Below are positions 1-8,488 of a stretch of 64,000 bases of DNA, in pieces. Below the pieces are notes generated by a model. That model was not told where the DNA came from. It searched no databases and saw only the letters and a list, made by a program, of their open reading frames with translations. Made by a program: the position numbers and the translations under genes. Position 1 is the stretch's first letter; each line of letters begins with the position of its first letter. This DNA is from Massilia sp. MS-15 (GTDB lineage Bacteria > Pseudomonadota > Gammaproteobacteria > Burkholderiales > Burkholderiaceae_D). The stretch spans positions 1 to 64,000 of the forward strand of contig NZ_JAIWIA010000040.1 in assembly GCF_020176695.1 (NCBI RefSeq), given 5' to 3'.

Positions 1-452
1 TGCCTTGCAGGACGATTAGTCCGAATTCTGCAATTAGGCCGCGGATCTGATTCGCCTGTGCTGTGCATGCCCTGACCATACCCTGTCGAGCTCTGTGTAA
101 TGGCAGTACTGCCTGCTGCTCTACATGTTTGATCAGTACGAAACGCATTGTCGGACGGGTTACCGCTTCGCAAGTCGCTTCGGCGTCGGCTGCATCATGC
201 TTGTTGGTCTTGACGTACGGTTTGACGAACTACGGTGCAATGAGCTTTACCGTCTGGCCTTGGCTCTGCAGCTTGCGTGCCCAATAATGGGCGCTGCCTC
301 ATGCTTTCATGCCCATGAGGCATGGCGCCAAATTGGTGAAGAAAGCCGTTATCTCGATGCGCTTGACCTGTTCTTGAGCGCAGCTTTACCATGCGCATCA
401 ACCCCGTGAACCTGAAACACATTTTTGGCTAGATCGATGCCGTAATTTTCAT
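1..452 (-). pseudogene. IS110-family transposase, N-terminal part, degenerate
   Basis: The minus strand reads as the start of an IS110-type (DEDD) transposase. From 452 downward it gives NYGIDLAKNVFQVHGVDAHG, and after frameshifts it gives TVKLIAP-stop-FVKPYVKTNK, then HDAADAEATCEAVTRPTMRF and ANQIRGLIAEFG at the left edge. These blocks are the conserved N-terminal RuvC-like region of the family. The start is one base out of frame, there are at least two further shifts, and a stop replaces the usual Gln after LIAP, so the gene is dead. It continues beyond base 1. Family call is firm; the exact group was not resolved. Confidence 0.88.
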
Positions 453-545
453 GGTGGACGCCTCCCTCGCTTCAAGTGGTTTGTTGACACTCCCACTTTG
501 GCACAACTGATGCCGTTACAGGTGGGGGCGTCTATCCCATTGAAA
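453..545 (-). mobile_element. Probable terminal region of the IS110-type element
   Basis: Just upstream of the transposase start lies a non-coding stretch ending in GTGGGGGCGTCTATCCCATT (about 516-541). G-rich tips of this kind are common at IS110/IS1111 ends, which lack long terminal inverted repeats. The boundary is approximate; no target duplication is expected for this family. Confidence 0.4.
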
Positions 546-760
546 GCGGACCTACACGTTCAGATTCCGGGGCTAATATGGCGGCCGTGTTCGCAGACAG
601 ATTGATGCCATCGCCAAAGCACTTCTATCCGAAGATCTGTAGATCAATGTGGATTGCCGCTAGGAGCCCACGTCTCAGACGCAGGCCGCTAATTCGCGCC
701 TCCTCATCCCTTTCGTAGAATCGATCCCAGCTCAGCCGGCGTAGGATCTCGGCACGTATC

Positions 761-865
761 GCGCGCTATCGCGTGGAGTCACGCGAACAGCGTGCCCGAT
801 GTCGTTGGGTCGCTGAGCGGACCTTTGGGAGGCTTGATCGTTTCCGGAGGCGGCACCGGTCATGA
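761..865 (+). pseudogene. IS5-family transposase C-terminal remnant
   Basis: The plus frame encodes RYRVESREQRARCRWVAERT followed by FGRLDRFRRRHRS and a TGA at 863-865. This matches the C-terminal block of IS5-type transposases (RWVVERTFgWLgRFRRL), which contains the catalytic Glu of the DDE triad. No upstream domain is recognisable between 545 and 760, so only a stump remains. Together with the IS110 remnant it marks the region left of purM as an insertion-prone junction. The call rests on one short motif. Confidence 0.5.
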
Positions 866-904
866 ACAAAGAGGGCGAGCGGCTTTGCTAAGCGTACCAA
901 GCCG

Positions 905-935
905 CACAAAAGCAAACGGGCGCCGCAGCGCCCGT
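905..935 (-). terminator. Intrinsic terminator of purM
   Basis: A 7-bp stem (ACGGGCG / CGCCCGT, 916-922 with 929-935) is followed on the minus strand by a T-rich run (TTTGCTTTTG). It lies 24 bases beyond the purM stop. Confidence 0.75.
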
Positions 936-958
936 CCTCAATCCGTACCAGGCGCCGC

Positions 959-2002
<1,044 letters not shown>

Positions 2003-2128
2003 GGTATTTGGCAGCGAAGGCGGTAAAATAGAAGGCGACAGACCGTAGGCTTGGTCAATCCGCTATTTTAGCAAAACGTCCCTGTCCAAACCCGTTTCCA
2101 CATTGCTTACTAAAATAACAATAACGGC

Positions 2129-3211
2129 ATGCCCTTTTTCCTGACCCGCGAACAGAAACAATCCACGTTCTGGTTGGCGCTCTGGCTGGCGGCGGCGCTG
2201 CTCCTGTATACCCTCGGTCCCATCCTGTCGCCCTTCATCGCGGCCGCCATCCTCGCCTACATGCTCAATGGCGCCGTCGACCGCCTGGCGCGCGCGCGCC
2301 TGGGCCGGCGCCGGCTGCCGCGCGTGCTGGCCGTCTCGCTCGTGCTACTCGCCTTCTGCATCGCCGTGGTGGCCCTGTTCCTGACCGTAGTGCCGGTGCT
2401 GCGCGCCGAGATTCCCCTGCTGCAGGCCAAGATCCCCGCCTTCTTCACCTGGCTCGACAGCTATGTCGCGCCCTGGCTGGCTGGCCACGGCATCCACGTC
2501 AGGCTCGATAGCGCCGGCCTGCGCGACCTGCTGCAGCAGCAGGTCGCCGCCAGCGGCGACGACCTGTGGACCTCGGTACTGGCCAAGGTGCGGGTGGGCG
2601 GCAGCGCGGTGCTGGGCTGGATCGCCACCCTGACCCTGGTGCCGGTGGTGCTGTTCTACCTGCTGCTCGACTGGCACCAGCTGGTGGCGCGCATCGGCGG
2701 CGCCATCCCGCGCCGCTGGGCGCCGCAGGCAACCGGCATGGCGCTCGAGGCCGACGCCCTGCTGGCCCAGTACCTGCGCGGCCAGCTCCTGGTGATGATC
2801 GTGCTGGCCGTGTACTATTCGGCGGCGCTGGCCATCCTCGGGCTGGACGTGGCGCTGCCGGTCGGCGTGCTGACCGGCATACTCGGCTTCGTGCCCTACC
2901 TCGGCTTCGGCCTCGGCATGCTGCTGGCCCTGGTGGCGGCGGTGCTGCAGTTCCCCGGCTGGGTGGGCCTGGCCTGGGTGGTGGCGATCTACACCGCCGG
3001 CCAGCTGATCGAAAGCTTCATCCTCACGCCGCGCCTGGTGGGCGAGCGCATCGGCCTGCATCCGCTGGCCGTGATCTTCGCCCTGATGGCCTTCGGCGAA
3101 CTGTTCGGCTTTGCCGGGGTGCTGCTGGCCCTGCCCGTGTCGGCGGTACTGATGGTGGGCTTCCGGCACATGCGTGCCCACTATTTGCGCAGCAGCTTTT
3201 ATAATGCCTGA
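2129..3211 (+). CDS. AI-2E family transporter (PerM/YhhT-like permease)
   Basis: This is a polytopic inner-membrane protein of 360 aa. Two hydrophobic helices lie in residues 15-45, another at about 68-90, and a cluster of helices fills 165-345, broken by a long amphipathic segment (95-160). This is the layout of the AI-2E exporter superfamily. Conserved elements include YMLNGAVDRLAR and the motif IESFILTPRLVGERIGLHP. The family name comes from TqsA; many members have unknown substrates, so a role in autoinducer export should not be assumed. In related bacteria this gene regularly lies between purM and hda, as here. A clear Shine-Dalgarno is not visible before the ATG. Confidence 0.9.
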   Translation: MPFFLTREQKQSTFWLALWLAAALLLYTLGPILSPFIAAAILAYMLNGAVDRLARARLGRRRLPRVLAVSLVLLAFCIAVVALFLTVVPVLRAEIPLLQAKIPAFFTWLDSYVAPWLAGHGIHVRLDSAGLRDLLQQQVAASGDDLWTSVLAKVRVGGSAVLGWIATLTLVPVVLFYLLLDWHQLVARIGGAIPRRWAPQATGMALEADALLAQYLRGQLLVMIVLAVYYSAALAILGLDVALPVGVLTGILGFVPYLGFGLGMLLALVAAVLQFPGWVGLAWVVAIYTAGQLIESFILTPRLVGERIGLHPLAVIFALMAFGELFGFAGVLLALPVSAVLMVGFRHMRAHYLRSSFYNA

Positions 3212-3244
3212 CGCACATGAGCCTACTATGATGAGTCCGACGCC

Positions 3245-3928
3245 ATGAAACAGCTGGTGCTCGATTTAGGCGCCGAGCCGGCGCACAGCCTCGACACCTT
3301 CCAGGTGGGCGAGAATGCCGAACTGGCGCACCTGATGCACCAGTTCGCGCAGCGTGCTTCGCGCGAGCATTTCGCCTACCTGTGGGGCGACAGCGGCGCC
3401 GGCAAGACCCACCTGCTGCAGGCGCTGGCGGCCAGCCCGGCCTCGCGCTACATCCCCTTCGACGCCCCGGCCGACCAGTTCGTGCACACCGAGGACGTGA
3501 CCCTGTATCTGCTGGACGACTGCGACCGCCTCTCGCCCCAGCGCCAGATCGACGCGTTTGCCCTGTTCAACCAGATCCGCGAGCACGGCGCCTACATGGT
3601 CAGCACCGGCCCGGTGCCGCCGGCGGTGCTGGGGCTGCGCGAAGACCTGCGCACGCGCATGGGCTGGGGCCTGGTCTACCAGATCAAGGGCCTGTCGGAC
3701 GACGAGAAGATCGCGGCGCTGACCCAGGCCGCGGAAGCGCGCGGTTTGACGCTGTCGGCCAGCGTGTTACCCTATTTGTTGTCTCACTTCAAACGCGACA
3801 TGCGATCGCTGGCGACGATGCTGGACGCCCTCGACCAATATTCGCTCGAGACCCAGCGCCCCGTCACCCTGCCGCTGCTGCGTGATTTATTGCTGCAAGA
3901 AAACCAGCAGCCGGAAACCAAAGAATGA
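3245..3928 (+). CDS. hda: DnaA regulatory inactivator Hda
   Basis: Hda is an AAA+ protein that, with the DNA-loaded sliding clamp, promotes hydrolysis of ATP bound to DnaA and so prevents re-initiation. The 227-aa protein starts with a clamp-binding peptide (QLVLDL, residues 3-8), then Walker A GDSGAGKT (48-55), Walker B LYLLDDCD (87-94), an arginine-finger region (LREDLRTRMGWG) and a C-terminal helical domain. It has no DNA-binding domain IV, which separates it from DnaA itself. The stop overlaps the next start (ATGA), so translation with the HAD gene is coupled. Confidence 0.95.
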   Translation: MKQLVLDLGAEPAHSLDTFQVGENAELAHLMHQFAQRASREHFAYLWGDSGAGKTHLLQALAASPASRYIPFDAPADQFVHTEDVTLYLLDDCDRLSPQRQIDAFALFNQIREHGAYMVSTGPVPPAVLGLREDLRTRMGWGLVYQIKGLSDDEKIAALTQAAEARGLTLSASVLPYLLSHFKRDMRSLATMLDALDQYSLETQRPVTLPLLRDLLLQENQQPETKE

Positions 3929-4599
3929 AAAACCTTGCGCTGTTCGACCTCGACCACACCCTGCTGCCGATCGATTCGGACTACGAATGGGGCGAGTTCC
4001 TGGTCCGCATTGGCGCGGTGGACGAAACCGCCTTCCGCCGCCGCAACGACGAATTCTTCGCCCAGTACCAGGCCGGCATCCTCGACCCGGCCGAATACCT
4101 CGAGTTCGCCCTCGGCACCCTGGCCAGTTTCCCGCGCACCGAGCTGGACGCCCTGCTCGCGCGCTACATGGCGGAAGTCATCGATCCGGTCATCAAGCCG
4201 CAGGCCCTGAAGCTGGTGCGCGAGCACCAGGAAGCCGGCGACCTGGTGGCGATCATCACCGCCACCAACCACTACATCACGGCGCCGATCGCGGCGCGCT
4301 TCGGCGTCGAGCACCACATCGGCGCCATGCCGGAATACGACGCCGCCGGGAAGCTGACCGGCAGGCTGGTCGGCACCCCGACCTCGGGCCCTGGCAAGAT
4401 CACCCACATGCACGCCTGGCTCGAACGGCTCGGCACCCGCTTCGAGGACTTCGGGCGCTGCCACTTCTACAGCGACTCGCACAACGACCTGCCGCTGCTG
4501 TCGATCGTCAGCCACCCGGTCGCCACCAACCCGAGCGCCAAGCTCGCCGCCCACGCGCAGGCGCAGGGTTGGCCAACACTCCATCTCTTCAATGATTAA
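3925..4599 (+). CDS. HAD-IB family hydrolase (phosphatase)
   Basis: A 224-aa haloacid dehalogenase phosphatase of subfamily IB, related to SerB and CicA. Motif I is FDLDHTLLPIDSD at residues 7-19 with the nucleophile and acid/base aspartates; motif II is IITATN near residue 111; motif IV is the CHFYSDSHNDLPLL block near 185. The substrate cannot be read from the sequence. It overlaps hda by 4 bp and pcnB by 8 bp, a stable arrangement in Burkholderiales, which implies co-expression with replication control and RNA polyadenylation genes but not a shared pathway. Confidence 0.9.
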   Translation: MKNLALFDLDHTLLPIDSDYEWGEFLVRIGAVDETAFRRRNDEFFAQYQAGILDPAEYLEFALGTLASFPRTELDALLARYMAEVIDPVIKPQALKLVREHQEAGDLVAIITATNHYITAPIAARFGVEHHIGAMPEYDAAGKLTGRLVGTPTSGPGKITHMHAWLERLGTRFEDFGRCHFYSDSHNDLPLLSIVSHPVATNPSAKLAAHAQAQGWPTLHLFND

Positions 4600-5986
4600 G
4601 AAATTCATCCGCAAGATCCTCGGCGTGAAAGACGACGGCCGCGACCCGAGCCAACCCGTCACGCTCGGCCCCGACGAACACAAGATCGACCCGCGCCTGG
4701 TGTCGCGCAATGCGATCACGGTCACGCAAACCCTGCAGGACGCCGGCTTCAAGGCCTTTGTCGTCGGCGGCGCCGTGCGCGACCTGCTGCTGGGGGTGAA
4801 GCCGAAGGACTTCGACATCGCCACCGACGCCACGCCCGAACAGGTGAAAAAGCTGTTCCGGCGCGCCTTCATCATCGGGCGCCGCTTCCAGATCGTGCAC
4901 GTGATGTTCGGCCAGGACCTGCTGGAAGTGACCACCTTCCGCGGCAACGGCAGCGACAACGCGCCGAAGGACGAGCATGGCCGCGTCCTGCGCGACAACA
5001 ATTTCGGCCCCCAGCACGAGGATGCGGCGCGGCGCGACTTCACCATCAACGCCATGTACTACGATCCGGCCACCCAGACCGTGCTGGACTACCACGGCGG
5101 CATCGAGGACATCCGCGCCAAGCTGCTGCGCATCATCGGCGTGCCGGAAGCGCGCTACCGCGAAGACCCGGTGCGCATGCTGCGCGTGGTGCGCTTCGCC
5201 GCGAAGCTCGGCTTCACCATCGAGCCGACCACGCGCGCCCCGATCCCCGTGATGGCCCCCTTGATCGACAACGTGCCGGCGGCGCGCGTGTTCGACGAGA
5301 TGCTCAAGCTCCTGCTGTCCGGCCACGCGCTGGCCTGCCTGAAGGAGCTGCGTTCGGCCGGCCTGCACCACGGCCTGCTGCCGCTGCTGGATGTGGTGCT
5401 CGAACAGCCGATCGGCATGAAGTTCGTGACCCTGGCGCTGGAATCGACGGATGGCCGCGTGAAGGCCGGCAAGGGCGTCTCGCCCGGCTTCCTGTTCGCG
5501 TCCCTGCTGTGGCACCAGGTGCTGGAGAAGTGGAACGCCTACCGCGCCGCGGGCGAGGCGCCGATCCCGGCGCTGCATCTGGCGGCCGACGATGTGCTCG
5601 ACACCCAGACCGAGAACCTGGCCCTGCAGCGCCGCATCGCCACCGACATGCGCGACATCTGGGCCATGCAGCCGCGCTTCGAGCGCCGCACCGGCAAGGC
5701 CCCCTTCAAGCTGCTCGAGCACCCGCGCTTCCGCGCCGGCTACGATTTCCTGCTGCTGCGCTGCGAATCGGGCGAGCTGCCGGTCGAGGTCGGCGAATGG
5801 TGGACCGCCTTCTACGCCGCCGAAGGCGGCGAGCGCGAAGCGCTGCTGGCGGCGGCGAACCAGCGTGATCGGGGTGAAGCTGGCCAGAAGCGCAAGCGTC
5901 CGCCGCGCCGCGGCCCGCGCCGTGGCAACGCGGGTGGCGGCGGCGATGGCGCGCAGCCACGGGCAGCGGGCGGCGGCGAGGAATGA
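4592..5986 (+). CDS. pcnB: Polynucleotide adenylyltransferase PcnB (poly(A) polymerase I)
   Basis: PcnB adds 3' poly(A) tails that mark RNAs for decay. The 464-aa protein carries the class II nucleotidyltransferase core: VVGGAVRDLLLG (about 58-69) followed by KDFDIATDATPEQV with the metal-binding DxD, then RRDFTINAMYYD and the RNA-binding motif YREDPVRMLRVVRFAAKLGF (about 188-207). The C-terminal 40 residues are very basic and Arg/Gly-rich, as is usual for beta- and gammaproteobacterial PcnB and fits RNA binding. The motifs distinguish it from CCA-adding enzyme mainly through the long C-terminus and gene context. Confidence 0.95.
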   Translation: MIKKFIRKILGVKDDGRDPSQPVTLGPDEHKIDPRLVSRNAITVTQTLQDAGFKAFVVGGAVRDLLLGVKPKDFDIATDATPEQVKKLFRRAFIIGRRFQIVHVMFGQDLLEVTTFRGNGSDNAPKDEHGRVLRDNNFGPQHEDAARRDFTINAMYYDPATQTVLDYHGGIEDIRAKLLRIIGVPEARYREDPVRMLRVVRFAAKLGFTIEPTTRAPIPVMAPLIDNVPAARVFDEMLKLLLSGHALACLKELRSAGLHHGLLPLLDVVLEQPIGMKFVTLALESTDGRVKAGKGVSPGFLFASLLWHQVLEKWNAYRAAGEAPIPALHLAADDVLDTQTENLALQRRIATDMRDIWAMQPRFERRTGKAPFKLLEHPRFRAGYDFLLLRCESGELPVEVGEWWTAFYAAEGGEREALLAAANQRDRGEAGQKRKRPPRRGPRRGNAGGGGDGAQPRAAGGGEE

Positions 5987-6456
5987 TCGCCTACGTCGGC
6001 ATCGGCGCCAACCTGGGCGATGCCCAGGCCAACGTGCTCGATGCGCTGCGCCGCCTGGCCCTGCTGGACGGGACGGCGGTCATCGAAACCTCGGGCCTGT
6101 ACCGCACCGCGCCGGTCGATTCGAGTGGCCCCGACTACATCAACGCGGTGGCCTGCATCGACACCAGCTTCGATCCCTTCGAACTGCTGGCCGCGCTGCA
6201 GGACATCGAAGCGGCGCACGGCCGCGAGCGGCCCTACCGCAACGCGCCGCGCACGCTCGACCTCGACCTGCTGCTATACGGCGACCAGCGGATCGCCACC
6301 GAGACCCTGACGGTGCCCCATCCGCGCATGCACGAACGCGGCTTCGTGCTGGCCCCGCTGGCCGAGCTGGCGCCGCATCTCGTCATTCCCGGGGTCGGCC
6401 CGGTCCACGATTACCTGCCGCTGGTGGCCAGCCAGGCGGTCGACAAGATCGGATAG
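5983..6456 (+). CDS. folK: 6-hydroxymethyl-7,8-dihydropterin pyrophosphokinase FolK
   Basis: FolK transfers pyrophosphate from ATP to hydroxymethyldihydropterin in folate synthesis. The 157-aa product has the family signature: YVGIGANLGDAQ at the start, the ETSGLYRTAPVD loop, and RPYRNAPRTLDLDLLLYGD with the paired aspartates that bind magnesium, then VPHPRMHERGFVLAPLAEL. It starts within the pcnB stop (4-bp overlap), so it is translationally coupled to it. Confidence 0.96.
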   Translation: MIAYVGIGANLGDAQANVLDALRRLALLDGTAVIETSGLYRTAPVDSSGPDYINAVACIDTSFDPFELLAALQDIEAAHGRERPYRNAPRTLDLDLLLYGDQRIATETLTVPHPRMHERGFVLAPLAELAPHLVIPGVGPVHDYLPLVASQAVDKIG

Positions 6457-6459
6457 CCC

Positions 6460-6821
6460 ATGCAGCTTCCTGTCTGGTTCCAGACCGCCGGCCTGCTGGT
6501 GCTGTCGAACATCTTCATGAGCTTCGCGTGGTACGGCCACCTGAAGAACCTGAACAACCGCGCCTGGTACGTTGCCGCCCTGGTCAGCTGGGGCATCGCG
6601 CTGTTCGAATACCTGTTGCAGGGCCGCGGCATGCCGCGGCGCAGAACCGCATCGGCCATACCCAGTTCAGCCTGGCGCAGCTGAAGATCATGCAGGAAGC
6701 GATCACCCTCTCCGTGTTCGTACCCTTCGCCATGCTCTACATGAACGAGCCGTTCAAGCTCGACTACGTGTGGGCGGCGCTGTGCCTGGTGGGCGCGGTG
6801 TACTTCATCTTCCGGTCCTGA
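6460..6821 (+). pseudogene. DUF486 family small membrane protein, frameshifted
   Basis: The first 54 codons (MQLPVWFQTAGLLVLSNIFM and onward through ALFEYLLQ) and a second frame from about 6639 (AQNRIGHTQFSLAQLKIMQE to GAVYFIFRS, stop 6819-6821) together make one DUF486/DMT-like protein of about 115 aa with four membrane helices. The frames are separated by 17 bases (6622-6638) where relatives have about six. The break coincides with an 18-bp perfect palindrome (6623-6640). Either the gene is broken by a small insertion or the read is wrong at a hairpin. Codon use and protein quality on both sides look intact, so the event is recent or artefactual. Confidence 0.8.
6623..6640. repeat. 18-bp perfect palindrome at the DUF486 frameshift
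   Basis: GCCGCGGCATGCCGCGGC reads the same on both strands with no spacer. It sits exactly where the DUF486 reading frame shifts by one. Confidence 0.85.
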
Positions 6822-6886
6822 GCCTGCAGGTTTGCTGCCGGCGCATTACACTACGCGTTTCCGAACGACCGTCTTAAAGGATTTCC

Positions 6887-7735
6887 ATGAGCGCTTACCT
6901 GCAGGGCCAGGATCCGGCTGCCAACGATGCCCCGAAACCCGTCCGCAAGGCCGTGACCGCGCCCTCGCTGCTGGCCATGCGCGCCGCCGGCGACAAGATC
7001 GCCATGCTGACCGCCTACGACGCCAGCTTCGCCTCGCTGATGGACCGCTGCGGCGTGGACGTGCTCCTGATCGGCGATTCGCTGGGCATGGTCTGCGCCG
7101 GCCACGACTCGACGCTGCCGGTGACGGTGCTTGATGTGGCCTACCACACGGCGTCGGTGGCGCGCGGCACCAGGCTGGCCCTGGTGCTGGCCGACATGCC
7201 CTTCGGCAGCTACACCACGCCGGTCGAAGCCTACAACAATGCCGTGACCCTGATGCGCGCCGGCGCGGAGATGGTCAAGATCGAAGGCGGCGCCTGGCTG
7301 GCCGAGACCGTGCGCTTCCTGGTCGAGCGCGGCATTCCCGTGTGCGCCCATATCGGCCTGACCCCGCAGTTCGTGCATGCCTTCGGCGGCTTCAAGGTGC
7401 AGGGCAAGACCGACGCCGCGGCCGAGCAGCTGAAGGCCGACGGCCTGGCGCTGCAGGCGGCCGGGGCCTCGCTGGTGGTGCTGGAAGCGATTCCCGCGGC
7501 GCTGGGCAAGGAAGTCACGGAACTGCTGTCGATTCCGACCATCGGCATCGGCGCCGGCCCCGACTGCTCGGGCCAGGTGCTGGTGATGCACGACCTGCTG
7601 GGCGTCTTCCCCGGCCGCAAGGCACGCTTCGTGCGCAACTTCATGGATGGCCAGACCAGCATCGACGCGGCCGTGACAAGCTACGTGGCCGCGGTGAAGG
7701 ACGGCAGCTTCCCGGCGCCGGAACACTGCTTCTGA
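6887..7735 (+). CDS. panB: 3-methyl-2-oxobutanoate hydroxymethyltransferase PanB
   Basis: PanB makes ketopantoate from alpha-ketoisovalerate and methylene-tetrahydrofolate, the first step of pantothenate synthesis. The 282-aa protein is a TIM barrel with the family blocks [14 protein letters not shown] (about 37-50), [34 protein letters not shown] and the late [15 protein letters not shown] with the metal- and substrate-binding residues. A good ribosome site (AAAGGA) lies 7 bases before the ATG. panC is not in the window. The gene closes the run that begins at hda and follows folK, so folate- and pantothenate-related genes are linked here. Confidence 0.97.
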   Translation: MSAYLQGQDPAANDAPKPVRKAVTAPSLLAMRAAGDKIAMLTAYDASFASLMDRCGVDVLLIGDSLGMVCAGHDSTLPVTVLDVAYHTASVARGTRLALVLADMPFGSYTTPVEAYNNAVTLMRAGAEMVKIEGGAWLAETVRFLVERGIPVCAHIGLTPQFVHAFGGFKVQGKTDAAAEQLKADGLALQAAGASLVVLEAIPAALGKEVTELLSIPTIGIGAGPDCSGQVLVMHDLLGVFPGRKARFVRNFMDGQTSIDAAVTSYVAAVKDGSFPAPEHCF

Positions 7736-7742
7736 GACGGAC

Positions 7743-8252
7743 ATGGACGGGTCTTCCGCGCATGCCCGTCTGTTCCTGGCCCTGTGGCCGGATCCCGCCG
7801 TGCGCCACCTGCTCACCGGGTGGCGGGACGCCTGGACCTGGCCGCGCGGCGCGTCTCCCGTGCATGCCGACAAGCTGCACCTGACCCTGCACTTCCTCGG
7901 CAGCCTGCCGCGCGCGCGCCTGCCCGCGCTGCTCGACGCCTTCGGCGTGCCGTTCACGCCCTTCCACCTGGCACTGGAACACGCCACCGTCTGGCACAAC
8001 GGCATCGCCGTGCTCGAACCGGCGGCCACGCCGCCCGAACTGGCCGCCCTGCATGCGCGCCTGTCGGAAGCACTGCCGACCCTCGGCCTGCAGCCGGAAA
8101 CGCGCCACTACCGGCCGCACGTGACGATGGCGCGCCGCGCCACCGGCGCCATCCCGCCGCCCGAGCATCCGCAGGTGGCGTGGGACGTGGGCGGCTACGC
8201 GCTGGTGGAGTCGCAGGATGGGGTGTATTCCGTGCTGCGCCGCTACGGCTGA
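7743..8252 (+). CDS. thpR: RNA 2',3'-cyclic phosphodiesterase ThpR (LigT family)
   Basis: A 169-aa member of the 2H phosphoesterase fold, which opens 2',3'-cyclic phosphates on RNA ends and was first described as a 2'-5' RNA ligase. The two catalytic HxTx motifs are HLTL at 46-49 and HVTM at 126-129, followed by the usual YRPHVT context. FLALWPD near the N-terminus matches the family start. It begins 7 bp after panB and is probably co-transcribed. The physiological RNA substrate is unknown. Confidence 0.9.
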   Translation: MDGSSAHARLFLALWPDPAVRHLLTGWRDAWTWPRGASPVHADKLHLTLHFLGSLPRARLPALLDAFGVPFTPFHLALEHATVWHNGIAVLEPAATPPELAALHARLSEALPTLGLQPETRHYRPHVTMARRATGAIPPPEHPQVAWDVGGYALVESQDGVYSVLRRYG

Positions 8253-8266
8253 GCTGACCGTGATGT

Positions 8267-8298
8267 GAACGCGTGGGCGGGGAACCCGCCCACCCTAC
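8267..8298 (-). repeat. Dispersed hairpin repeat, copy A
   Basis: Reverse-orientation copy of the GTAGGGTGGGCGG...CCGCCCACGCGTTC element, with an 8-bp stem GTGGGCGG / CCGCCCAC. It lies 15 bp after thpR. Confidence 0.75.
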
Positions 8299-8434
8299 AT
8301 CTCGGCATGACGAAATTCCCCCCTTGGCACGCACCTTCCCCAGTGCACCGGCTGTGCATACGTTCCTGCTTTCCTTTCCCCCTCGGGAGGGGGCGGTATT
8401 CTCCCATCCCCCATGCCAGAATGTTTCTCATCGG

Positions 8435-8455
8435 GCGACTGCATGAGACAGTCGC
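8435..8455 (+). promoter_or_regulatory. 5' untranslated hairpin before the DUF4214 gene
   Basis: A perfect 7-bp stem (GCGACTG / CAGTCGC) with a 7-base loop ends 20 bases before the Shine-Dalgarno TCTGGAG of the DUF4214 gene. It could stabilise or gate the mRNA leader. There is no U-tract, so it is not an ordinary terminator. Confidence 0.35.
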
Positions 8456-8488
8456 TCCTGGATGAATCGAACGAATCTGGAGCACACC

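Noticed and set aside
2024..2070. TAAAATAG / CTATTTTA inverted repeat between purM and the AI-2E permease as an operator
   Set aside because: The arms coincide with likely -10 sequences of the divergent promoters, and the 31-base spacing is not typical of one operator.
8325..8340. TGGCACGCACCTTCCC, resembling a sigma-54 promoter before the DUF4214 gene
   Set aside because: The -12 element has TTCC where the essential GC dinucleotide of TTGC is required.
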